Positions 7,195 through 15,566 of a DNA stretch of 53,404 nt are shown here, piece by piece. This DNA is from Actinomycetota bacterium (GTDB lineage Bacteria; Actinomycetota; Acidimicrobiia; IMCC26256; PALSA-555), in contig VGBI01000008.1 in the NCBI GenBank assembly GCA_016870595.1, positions 1-53,404 of the forward strand. The letters are read 5' to 3'. The position numbers and the translations under genes are program-made. Every line of letters begins with the position of its first letter. Position 1 is the stretch's first letter. A model generated the notes under the pieces. It was not told the DNA's origin. It searched no databases and worked only from the letters and a program-made list of their open reading frames with translations.

Positions 7195-7401
7195 TCAGCG
7201 CAGCGCCATCACCTTCGGCGCGTCCTTCACCGGGCCACCGTCATCTCGCGGTTGCGCTGCCGGTGCGTCCGGGCCGACGTCGACCGGGCGCACCCGGACC
7301 GCGTCGGGGACCCCGTCGTGGTCGAGGTCGAGGTACTCGACCATCACGGTGACCGGTCGGCCACCGGGGTCGGGGATCCGGAGCAGCTCGAACGAGTCCA
7401 T
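7195..7401 (-). CDS. Small hypothetical protein with DxDxDG-type loop
   Basis: MDSFELLRIPDPGGRPVTVMVEYLDLDHDGVPDAVRVRPVDVGPDAPAAQPRDDGGPVKDAPKVMALR (68 aa). Confidence 0.55.
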   Translation of the reverse strand: MDSFELLRIPDPGGRPVTVMVEYLDLDHDGVPDAVRVRPVDVGPDAPAAQPRDDGGPVKDAPKVMALR

Positions 7402-7601
7402 CGTGTGCCTCCGCCCGAGGACGGTCGGCCACGACCCCGTTGTCGTGGGGCTCCGCCCTCTCCCCGCACGATGCCCGCAGGAGGTGGCCAACGGGTGCTC
7501 GGCGGATTGCCGGTGGGCGACGATCGGATGACGACACGGTGTCGGTGGGGCCACCGGTGGTTCTCTCGGACGGGCCGGACCGTGAGCCCGGTCGGGCCGG
7601 A

Positions 7602-8228
7602 TCAGCCGACGGTCGGCTCGGCGAACCCGTCGGGCAGGTCGTTGGCGGCGAAGCCGAGCCGGGCGGTGAACGCCTCGTCGGTCAGGGCCGGCTCCGACGC
7701 CAAGACGCCGGGGTCGTCGGGGAGCTCGGTGAGGTCGACCCACGAGGTGCAGCCGCCGTACCCGTCGCGGAACGGCACCGTGATCGGCTCGGCGAGTCGG
7801 TGGGCCCGGAGGGCGAGCACCCAGAGCGCGTCGCGGGCCTTCCACCGCAGGCGGGAGGCGGCGTAGGCGCCGGTCCAGACGAACTTGCCCTCGATCCGGG
7901 CCAGGTGCTCGGGGTCGGTGATCCGGGCGACGCCCACGATGTCGGCCCAGCCCTCGACCCGGATCGCGCGGTCGGGAGGAGCCTCGCGCTCGGCGTCGTC
8001 GATCCAGCGGCGGTAGGCGGGCCGCACCAGGTCGGGCGCCTGGTGCTCGATCGTCGGGTAGAGCCAGACCCGGGTGGACCGGAGCGCGAACCGCCGCCCC
8101 TCCTCACGGATCCCGCCCTTGCGCAGGTCGAGGATCTGCTCGCCGGCGAGCAGCGCCCGCACCACGACCGCCCACTCCTTGAGGGCGACCGCCCGTCCCG
8201 GGTCGGGTTCGATGGCGGGCGGGGTCAC
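7602..8228 (-). CDS. DUF1802-like protein
   Basis: ALKEWAVVVRALLAGEQILDLRKGGIREEGRRFALRSTRVWLYPTIEHQAPDLV resembles DUF1802; GTG start with TATCCT 7 nt upstream. Confidence 0.7.
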   Translation of the reverse strand: MTPPAIEPDPGRAVALKEWAVVVRALLAGEQILDLRKGGIREEGRRFALRSTRVWLYPTIEHQAPDLVRPAYRRWIDDAEREAPPDRAIRVEGWADIVGVARITDPEHLARIEGKFVWTGAYAASRLRWKARDALWVLALRAHRLAEPITVPFRDGYGGCTSWVDLTELPDDPGVLASEPALTDEAFTARLGFAANDLPDGFAEPTVG

Positions 8229-8256
8229 GGCGTGGAGGATACTGGCGGGTCTGGAC

Positions 8257-9000
8257 GTGTCGATCTCCTCCGACGGGCTCCGCCTCGCCGCGTACCTCGC
8301 CGCGCCGGCCGGGGCCGGGGCCGCGCCTGCGGTGGTGCTGTGCCACGGGTTCCCGACCGGGCCGCGCGGCGCGGCTGCGTCGTCGGCGACGTTCCCGGAG
8401 CTCGCCGACCGGATCGCGCGCGAGTGCGGATGGTGGGCGCTCGCCGTCAACTTCCGCGGCACCGGCGGATCGGCGGGGGACTTCTCGGTCGCCGGGTGGC
8501 TCGCCGACATCCGCGCGGCCGTGGGCTTCCTGGACCGCCGCTCCGAGACGCGGGGGGTCTGGCTCACCGGGGTCGCCGAGGGGGGGACGCTGGCGGTGAT
8601 GGCGATGGCGGCGGATCCGCGGGTCCGCGGCTGCGCGACGCTCGCGGCGCCGGTGAACCTGCGGGACTGGGGCCGTGACCCCGCCCGGCTGCTCGAGTAC
8701 GCCCGTCGGGTCGGGATGATCCGCACCCCGGGCTTCCCGGCCTCGGTGTCGGCGTGGGCGCGCAGCGTGGCCGGGGTCGATGCCGTGGCCGCAGCGGCGA
8801 AGCTGGCGCCCCGTCCACTGCTCGTCTGCGTCGGCACGGCCGACGCGGTGGTCCGGATCGACGACGCGCGGGCCTTGGTCGCGGCGGCCGGGGCCACCGG
8901 CGAGCTGCGCATCGTCGGCGGGGCGGGTCACGAGCTCCGCCACGACCCCCGGGCCGTCGCCTCCCTGCTCGGCTGGCTCGACCGCCAGGTCAGCGAGTGA
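8257..9000 (+). CDS. Alpha/beta hydrolase
   Basis: VSISSDGLRLAAYLAAPAG...VVLCHGFPTGPRG...VNFRGTGGSAGDFS...GGAGHELRHDP. Confidence 0.83.
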   Translation: MSISSDGLRLAAYLAAPAGAGAAPAVVLCHGFPTGPRGAAASSATFPELADRIARECGWWALAVNFRGTGGSAGDFSVAGWLADIRAAVGFLDRRSETRGVWLTGVAEGGTLAVMAMAADPRVRGCATLAAPVNLRDWGRDPARLLEYARRVGMIRTPGFPASVSAWARSVAGVDAVAAAAKLAPRPLLVCVGTADAVVRIDDARALVAAAGATGELRIVGGAGHELRHDPRAVASLLGWLDRQVSE

Positions 9001-10120
9001 GCACGAGCGTGCGGTAGGTCGACACCAGCGCATCGGTCGTCGCCGTCCACGAGTAGCGCGCGACCTGCGCGGTACCGGCGCGGCGAAGGCGGTCGGCCGT
9101 TTCGGGATCGTCGAGGACCTGCGCCAGTGTCGTGGCGAGGTCGGGCACCGAGGTGGGGTCGGCGAAGGCCGCCGCGTCCCCGAGCACCTCGGGGAGCGCG
9201 CCGGCCACGGCTGCGACCACCGGGACCCCGGCGCGCATGGCCTCGAGCGGCGGGTGGCCGAAGCCCTCGTCGAGCGACGGGTAGGCGAGCGCGGCGGCGC
9301 CGGCGAGGAGGTCGCGGCGGTCGCCGTCGCTGACGTAGCCGAGCCGGACGACCCGGTCGCCGTGCGTCGCGGCGCGGATCGCGTCACCCAGCGCAGCGTC
9401 GCCCCACCCGGGGGCACCGGCGATCACGAGGTGGAGCCCGGGTCGGGTCGCCGCGACCCGGTCGAACGCCGCGACGAGACGGGGATAGTTCTTCCGGGGC
9501 TCGACCGTTCCCACCGCGAGGACGTACGTCGCCGCGCCCGCTCGCCGGCGTCCCCGCTCGGGGTCGCCGGCCGCGGTCTCAACGATGCCCGGATGGATGC
9601 GCACGACGCGCTCGGGCGGGCAGCCCAGCCGCGCGCGGACCGCGTCGCCGACGGTGTCGCTGAAGACCTGCACCGTTGCGCCCCGCCGGACGGCCGCGCG
9701 CAGCAGGCCTGCGTACCGGCGCGACGCCGGCGTCACGAGATCGGGCGCGGTCGCGAACACCATGTCGTGCACGGTGACGAGCGCGGCCGCGACGGTCGGC
9801 GGCACCACGAAGTTGGTGCCGTGGACGACGTCGACGGGGCCGGTCCACCGGTCGATCCGGGGGTGCCCCAGCCAGCGCCAGGCGTCGAACAGCGCCCGGG
9901 CCGGGACCCCCGTGACCCGCAGCGGGGTCCCGGCCGGGAGGGCCAGGTCGCGGGTGCCCGGTCGGGTGCGGCTCACGGCGTACGCGACCAGGCGCACGTC
10001 GGGCCGGGCGGCGAGGTGCTCGACCATCGCCGCGGTCACGTGACCCACCCCGGTCCGGGGGCCCACGAGCGGCGTGACGTCGATCGCGACGCGGATCGGT
10101 GCGGTGGGTGCGTGGGGCAC
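8990..10120 (-). CDS. GT4-family glycosyltransferase
   Basis: IRVAIDVTPLVGPRTGVGHVTAAMVEHLA...LAVGTVEPRKNYPRLVAAFDRV...YPSLDEGFGHPPLEAMRAGVPVVAA; start codon uncertain (GTG 10120 chosen). Confidence 0.82.
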   Translation of the reverse strand: MPHAPTAPIRVAIDVTPLVGPRTGVGHVTAAMVEHLAARPDVRLVAYAVSRTRPGTRDLALPAGTPLRVTGVPARALFDAWRWLGHPRIDRWTGPVDVVHGTNFVVPPTVAAALVTVHDMVFATAPDLVTPASRRYAGLLRAAVRRGATVQVFSDTVGDAVRARLGCPPERVVRIHPGIVETAAGDPERGRRRAGAATYVLAVGTVEPRKNYPRLVAAFDRVAATRPGLHLVIAGAPGWGDAALGDAIRAATHGDRVVRLGYVSDGDRRDLLAGAAALAYPSLDEGFGHPPLEAMRAGVPVVAAVAGALPEVLGDAAAFADPTSVPDLATTLAQVLDDPETADRLRRAGTAQVARYSWTATTDALVSTYRTLVLTR

Positions 10121-10160
10121 CGGGTTCGTCGCGCTGATGGGTTCTAGGCTACGTCGTCTC

Positions 10161-11363
10161 ATGGCGTCGCAGACCCGATCGGGCCGGCTCGCGTTCGTGC
10201 CCGTGCGCTTCGGCGACGACCTCGTCGGTGGGGCCGAGATGCTCGTGCGCGAGACCGCCGACGGGCTCGCGGCCCGGGGTTGGTCGGTCGACGTGCTCAC
10301 CGGCTGCGCCCGGGACCACTTCCGCGAGCCGCACCACTACGCGCCGGGTGTCACCGAGCGCCCGGGGGCGGCCCGGCTGGTGCGCTTCCCGAGCGTGGTG
10401 TCTTCGCACCGGGCCGATCGGGTGCTCGGGAACCGGGCCCTGGCGGCCGGTCGCCCGCTCACCGTCGCCGAGCAGTACCGCTGGTGCAACGACGACGTCC
10501 GGGTCCCGGGCCTGTTCGACCACCTCCTGGCGCACGGCCACGAGTACCGAGCCGTCGTCTTCGCCCCGTACCTCTACTGGACCACCGTGGCCGGCGTGCA
10601 GGCGGTGCCCGACCGATCGGCGCTGATCCCGTGCCTGCACGACGAGCCCACCGCCGCGCTCGACGTGGTGGCGGCCCCGTTCCGATCCGCGCGCGACGTG
10701 TGGTTCTGCACCGAGCCCGAGGCCGACCTGGCCCGTCGGCGGCATCCCGACCTCGCGCCGCACGCCGTGCTCGGCACCGGGGTCACCGAGCCGGGACCCG
10801 CGGATCCCGAACGGTTCCGGGCCCGCTTCGGGATCGACGGGCCGTTCGCCCTCTACGCGGGACGGCGCGAGGTGGGCAAGGGCTTCGATGCGCTCCTCGC
10901 CGACTTCGTGGCCGCAGTCGAACACGTGCCCGAGCCCGTCCGGCTCGTGTGCATCGGCCCGGGCCCGGCGCGCCTCCCGGAGCGGGCCCGGCGCGTGGTG
11001 GTCGACCTCGGCCAGGTCGACGCGTCCGCCCGTGACGACGCCATGGCCGCGGCCACTGCGGTGCTGCAGCCGTCGCCGTGGGAGAGCTTCTCCCGCACGA
11101 TGATGGAGGCGTGGCTCGCGGGCGCGTTCGTGATCGCGAACCGGGCCTGCGCCGTGAGCGCCTGGCACTGCGCGCGTGCCGGCGCGGGTGCCACCTACGC
11201 CGACCCGGACGACCTCGCTGCGGCGCTCCGCCGGGCCCTCGGGCCGGATGCCGCAGCAGACGGTGGGCGTGGGCGCGAGTACGTGCGGCGCGAGTACACG
11301 TGGTCCGCGGTGCTCGACCGGATCGAGGCCCGGCTCGACGCGCGCTTCCCGGTGGCGTCGTGA
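10161..11363 (+). CDS. GT4-like glycosyltransferase
   Basis: MASQTRSGRLAFVPVRFGDDLVGGAEMLVRETADGLAARGWSVDVLTG...LYAGRREVGKGFDALL...QPSPWESFSRTMMEAWLAGAFVIAN. Confidence 0.8.
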   Translation: MASQTRSGRLAFVPVRFGDDLVGGAEMLVRETADGLAARGWSVDVLTGCARDHFREPHHYAPGVTERPGAARLVRFPSVVSSHRADRVLGNRALAAGRPLTVAEQYRWCNDDVRVPGLFDHLLAHGHEYRAVVFAPYLYWTTVAGVQAVPDRSALIPCLHDEPTAALDVVAAPFRSARDVWFCTEPEADLARRRHPDLAPHAVLGTGVTEPGPADPERFRARFGIDGPFALYAGRREVGKGFDALLADFVAAVEHVPEPVRLVCIGPGPARLPERARRVVVDLGQVDASARDDAMAAATAVLQPSPWESFSRTMMEAWLAGAFVIANRACAVSAWHCARAGAGATYADPDDLAAALRRALGPDAAADGGRGREYVRREYTWSAVLDRIEARLDARFPVAS

Positions 11364-11848
11364 ACCGGGTGGTGGTGGTGGTGGGTCCGTACCCGCCCGC
11401 GGCCGATCCGATCGCGACGGAGGTGCTCGACGCGGTGCGGACGCTGCGCCGCGACGGGGTGACCGTGCTCGTGGTATCGCCGCAGCCGTCGGCGGCCCCG
11501 GTGACTGCCGATCTGACGACCCGGCTCGGTGTGGCGCGCTTGGCCACTCTGCTTGTCGGGGTCGAACGGGTGGTGTGGTTCGCGCCCCCGGGTGCCCGAC
11601 CTTCGCGACGCCTGGCCAGGCTCTCGACGAGGGGATTGACACTGGAGATCCGTCCAGGTGCCGCAGCGTCTCCGCCCCGGCCCGGCCCGGGCACCCGAAT
11701 CCGCCGCCTGTGGGTGGGTGCGCCGACGTGGGTCCGCACGCGCCGTCCGCGATCCTGGGGAGCCGGTGCGCGTCCCGGTCAGCCCCCGAACGAGCGCATC
11801 AGCGGTGCGAGCCGGCGAACACCGAGACGGCCGCCGATCGGGGAATAG
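11360..11848 (+). CDS. Hypothetical protein, possible GT-like N-terminal domain with degenerate C-terminus
   Basis: GTG start overlapping previous stop; VNRVVVVVGPYPPAADPIATEVLDAVRTLRRDGVTVLVVSPQPSAAPV...; 3' end overlaps convergent GT2. Confidence 0.5.
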   Translation: MNRVVVVVGPYPPAADPIATEVLDAVRTLRRDGVTVLVVSPQPSAAPVTADLTTRLGVARLATLLVGVERVVWFAPPGARPSRRLARLSTRGLTLEIRPGAAASPPRPGPGTRIRRLWVGAPTWVRTRRPRSWGAGARPGQPPNERISGASRRTPRRPPIGE

Positions 11849-12528
11849 GCGACGATGCAGAAGATCGCCCGCACGCCGTCGCGCCACCCGATCTTCTTGC
11901 CCTCGTCGTAGGTGCGCCCGGAGTACGAGATCCCCACCTCGAAGATACGCAAGTTGCCCGCAGCGAGCTTGGCGGTGACCTCGGGCTCGAATCCGAAGCG
12001 GTCCTCCTCGATGGTGATGCCCTGGATCACCTCACGCCGGAACGCCTTGTAGCAGGTCTCCATGTCGGTCAGGTTCAGGTTGGTGAACATGTTGGAGACC
12101 GTGGTGAGGAACTTGTTGCCGAGGTAGTGCCAGAAGTAGAGGACCCGGTGAGGTCGCCCCGACAGGAAGCGAGATCCGAACACGACATCGGCCTTGCCGT
12201 CGAGGATCGGGGTGACGAGTTGGGAGAACTCAGCCGGGTCGTACTCGAGGTCCGCGTCCTGGACGATCACGATCGGCTGTGTGGCGTGGATGAATCCCTC
12301 GCGCAAGGCGGCGCCCTTGCCTCGGTTCCCGGGCTGGAAGATCACGCGGACCCGGGGGTCGGTGAGCGCAGCCAGGACGTCACGGCTCCCGTCGGTGGAG
12401 CCGTCGTCGACGATGACCACCTCACCGGTGAACGGCGAGGCAAGAACGGCCTCGACGACGGTGGCGATGGTCTGCCGCTCGTTGAAGCAGGGCACGACGA
12501 CCGTCAGGCATGGTGTCGGTGTACTCAC
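11779..12528 (-). CDS. GT2 glycosyltransferase (dolichyl-phosphate-sugar synthase-like)
   Basis: LTVVVPCFNERQTIATVVEAVLASPFTGEVVIVDDGSTDGSRDVL...VIVQDADLEYDPAEFSQLV...DMETCYKAFRREV. Confidence 0.9.
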   Translation of the reverse strand: MSTPTPCLTVVVPCFNERQTIATVVEAVLASPFTGEVVIVDDGSTDGSRDVLAALTDPRVRVIFQPGNRGKGAALREGFIHATQPIVIVQDADLEYDPAEFSQLVTPILDGKADVVFGSRFLSGRPHRVLYFWHYLGNKFLTTVSNMFTNLNLTDMETCYKAFRREVIQGITIEEDRFGFEPEVTAKLAAGNLRIFEVGISYSGRTYDEGKKIGWRDGVRAIFCIVAYSPIGGRLGVRRLAPLMRSFGG

Positions 12529-12538
12529 TTCGATCCCC

Positions 12539-13900
12539 TCAGATCTCGAGTTGCTCGTGCTCGATCTGCTCGACGAAGTTCACCAGGGCCTGCTCGGGGA
12601 TCCCACCCCGGATGCGCGCCACGAGGAACAGCGCCATGGCCAGCGCCGCGATGCCCGACCCGGCCACGAAGCCGAGCTCCACGCGCAGGAAGAGATCCTG
12701 GGCGGCGGCGATCGCGACGACCCAGAAGGCGATGTTGCCCACGATCCAGGCGTAGGTGGCGCGCGAGTGCCCCATCACCGCGATGAGGGCCTGGGCGAGG
12801 GTGAGGGTGAGGATGAACAGCCCACTGCCCGCTGCGAGCAGCGCGAGGTCGCGTGCTCCCAGCGTGAACTTGCTCCCGAACAGGATCTCGCCCGCGGTGG
12901 GACCGACGACGTACGCAGCGATCACGCCGAGGAGGCCGATCGCGATCACGATGCCGAGGAGCTTGCGCAGTCCGGCCCGGAACTCGTCGTGCTGGCCGGA
13001 CCCCACGAGGCCGGCCAGCTTGGGGAGGAGCGCGGCCTGGACCGCCTGGAAGAGCAGGATCGGGATGCGGGCCAGGAAGAAGCCGACGATGAAGTCGGCG
13101 GCGACGTCGCGCTGCCCGGGGTCGGCGAGCACGAGGATCCCCATGACCGGCGCGTACGAGAGCAACTGGGCGAACACCGAGCCACCGAAGAGCCAGCCCA
13201 GGTTGACCGAGAGCTCGGACCACGGTGCCTCGGGCCCCGGTTCCAGCAAGCCCCGTTGCCGCAGCAGCGCCGTGGCGCTCGCGAACACCGGTGGCAGCGC
13301 GAAGACGAGCCCGTACAGCAGGAGGTTGTCGACCCCGAACATGTACAGCAGCAGCGCGGGGACGATCCGGAACAGTCCCTCGGCGGCGAGGATCATCCCG
13401 TAGGGCCCGAAGCGACCGTTGCCCGACAGGGTGCCGCGGGTGAGGTGCTGCACGGCGTAGGTGACGAGCGCGATCAGCAGGCAGGGCAGGAGCACCGCCT
13501 TGCTGTGGAACATCACGTCGGAGAGCCCGCGCCCGGCGACCAGGTGGATGGCGACCTCGGCGAGCAGCACGAGCGCGATGAGCGCACCGCACAGCAGCGC
13601 CCCGGCCGCAGCCGCCCGGCGGACGACCGGGCCGCCCCCGACGTCCTGGGAGCGCCGGTGCGCGATGGCCCGGCCCACCTCCTGCTCGAGCGGCAGGAAG
13701 AAGCCCGGGGCGAGGACGAACGCGATCACCCAGAGTCCGTTGAGGGCGGCGTACTCCGCCTTGGGCAGCGCCCGGAACGCGAGGATCTGGAACCCGTAGG
13801 CGGTGAGCCCCGACACCACGAGGCCGAGCCCGACGGTGTAAGTGCCCTCGGGCACCGATCTGCGGGCCGCCTCGAGCAGGCGGTTGGTGCGGCTGGCCAT
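12539..13900 (-). CDS. Polysaccharide flippase/oligosaccharide transporter-like membrane protein
   Basis: Multi-TM protein MASRTNRLLEAARRSVPEGTYTVGLGLVVSGLTAYGFQILAFRALPKAEYAALNGLWVI...; Wzx/MATE-like architecture. Confidence 0.75.
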   Translation of the reverse strand: MASRTNRLLEAARRSVPEGTYTVGLGLVVSGLTAYGFQILAFRALPKAEYAALNGLWVIAFVLAPGFFLPLEQEVGRAIAHRRSQDVGGGPVVRRAAAAGALLCGALIALVLLAEVAIHLVAGRGLSDVMFHSKAVLLPCLLIALVTYAVQHLTRGTLSGNGRFGPYGMILAAEGLFRIVPALLLYMFGVDNLLLYGLVFALPPVFASATALLRQRGLLEPGPEAPWSELSVNLGWLFGGSVFAQLLSYAPVMGILVLADPGQRDVAADFIVGFFLARIPILLFQAVQAALLPKLAGLVGSGQHDEFRAGLRKLLGIVIAIGLLGVIAAYVVGPTAGEILFGSKFTLGARDLALLAAGSGLFILTLTLAQALIAVMGHSRATYAWIVGNIAFWVVAIAAAQDLFLRVELGFVAGSGIAALAMALFLVARIRGGIPEQALVNFVEQIEHEQLEI

Positions 13901-13997
13901 GGACGGTAGGGACTCCGGCTCCCTGGAGGGGTGGACGGCGGCGAGCAGGCTGCGAGCAGGTGGGTTCGTCCGCCTTCCGACCATAATGGAAGCCGCC

Positions 13998-14087
13998 ATG
14001 AGCACGCGCATGCTGGTCCTGTTGGCCGCCGGCTGTGCGGTGGCCATCCTCGCCGCCTCGGCGGTGCAGATCCTCCTCGCCCGCTAG
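13998..14087 (+). CDS. Candidate 29-aa single-TM miniprotein
   Basis: MSTRMLVLLAAGCAVAILAASAVQILLAR; CATAAT box 10 nt upstream of ATG; TAG 14085-14087. Confidence 0.5.
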   Translation: MSTRMLVLLAAGCAVAILAASAVQILLAR

Positions 14088-14157
14088 GCGGCGGCCCCGG
14101 GGTCCCGGTCGCCCTGCGAGAATGATGGCGACGAGGACGACCGGGTGGACGGCGGCG

Positions 14158-15555
14158 ATGGTGCAGACGGAACGGTTCGACGTGGTGGTGCTCGGGGGCG
14201 GCCCCGGGGGCTATGCCGCGGCCCTGTACGGCGCGGCGGCCGGGTTGTCGGTGGCCGTGGTCGAGGAGCGCCGTCTCGGGGGCACCTGCCTGCACCAGGG
14301 CTGCGTCCCGGCCAAGGAGCTGCTCCAGACCGCCGAGGTGCTGCGGACGGTCCGGCGTGCCGCCGAGTTCGGCGTGGGCGCGGCCGAGCCCGACGCCACG
14401 CTCGACCTCGTGGTGAGCCAGGCCCGCAAGCAGTCGGTGGTCGAGAAGCTGGCCAAGGGTGTCGAAGGGTTGTGCAAGGCCCGGCGGGTCCGGGTCGTCG
14501 CGGCCCGGGGGACGCTGGTCGACGGTCCCGGTCACGTCGTGCGGGCCGGTGACGTGGAACTCGTCGGGGACGCGGTCGTCCTGGCCACCGGCTCCGTGCC
14601 GCGGGCCCTCCCCGGGATCGGGTTCGACGGTGTGCGCATCCTGTCGTCCGACCACGTGCTCGCGATGGAGCAGGTCCCCGGCCGGGTCGCGATCGTGGGC
14701 GGCGGGGCCATCGGCTGCGAGTTCGCGTCGATGCTCGACGACTTCGGGGCTGCGGTCACGGTGGTCGAGGCGGCGCCGCGGCTGCTGCCCGGTGTCGACG
14801 CGCAGGCCGCCGAGTTCCTCTCCCGTCGGTTCCGGGCCCGTGGGATCGCCGTGCTCCCCGACACCCGCACCACCGGCGTCGACGACGCGCCCGACGGCGC
14901 GCTCGAGCTGCGCTACGAAGGGCCCGACGGCGCCGGGTCCGTGACCGTCGACCAGGTCGTCGTCAGCGTGGGGCGCGCGCCGCGCACCGACGGGTTCGCC
15001 GCCGCCGGGGTCGAGCTGCTGGCGTCGGGCCACGTCCGGACCGACGCGACGATGCAGACCGCGGTCCCCGGCGTCTACGCCGTGGGCGACATCGTCGATA
15101 CCCCGCAGCTCGCCCACGTGGGGTTCGCCGAGGCGATCGTGGCGGTGCAGGCGATCCTCGGCGAGGATCCCGACCCGGTCGACTACGACACCGTGCCGTG
15201 GGGGATCTACTGCCACCCGGAGGTCGCGTGGGCCGGGCTGACCGAGGCGGCCGCCCGGGACCGAGGCCTCGACGTGGTCACGACGTTGCACCGGTTCGGG
15301 GGGAACAGTCGGGCGCTGATCATGGGCGAGCCCGACGGGTTCGTGAAGCTCGTCGCCGACGCCGCCACCCACACCCTGCTCGGCGTGCACGTCGTGGGAC
15401 CGTGGGCGACCGAGCTGGTGGCCGAGGGCTACCTCGCGGTGAACTGGGAGGCGACCACCGACGACATCGGGCGCTTGATCCACGCCCACCCCACCCTGTC
15501 GGAGCTCTTCGGCGAGTCCGCGCTGGCCCTCGGTGGGCGCGGCCTCCACGCGTGA
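14158..15555 (+). CDS. lpdA: Dihydrolipoyl dehydrogenase
   Basis: VQTERFDVVVLGGGPGGYAAALYGAAAGLSVAVVEERRLGGTCLHQGCVPAKELLQ...; GGTCLHxGCVPxK redox motif; C-terminal HAHPTLSE. Start uncertain (ATGs at 14122 and 14125 also in frame). Confidence 0.93.
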   Translation: MVQTERFDVVVLGGGPGGYAAALYGAAAGLSVAVVEERRLGGTCLHQGCVPAKELLQTAEVLRTVRRAAEFGVGAAEPDATLDLVVSQARKQSVVEKLAKGVEGLCKARRVRVVAARGTLVDGPGHVVRAGDVELVGDAVVLATGSVPRALPGIGFDGVRILSSDHVLAMEQVPGRVAIVGGGAIGCEFASMLDDFGAAVTVVEAAPRLLPGVDAQAAEFLSRRFRARGIAVLPDTRTTGVDDAPDGALELRYEGPDGAGSVTVDQVVVSVGRAPRTDGFAAAGVELLASGHVRTDATMQTAVPGVYAVGDIVDTPQLAHVGFAEAIVAVQAILGEDPDPVDYDTVPWGIYCHPEVAWAGLTEAAARDRGLDVVTTLHRFGGNSRALIMGEPDGFVKLVADAATHTLLGVHVVGPWATELVAEGYLAVNWEATTDDIGRLIHAHPTLSELFGESALALGGRGLHA

Positions 15556-15566
15556 AGGGGACGATC

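Noticed and set aside
7172-7199. CGCCG-gctgcta-CGGCG stem between convergent small genes as a terminator
   Set aside because: Only 5 bp and overlapping both coding ends; too weak to list as a feature.
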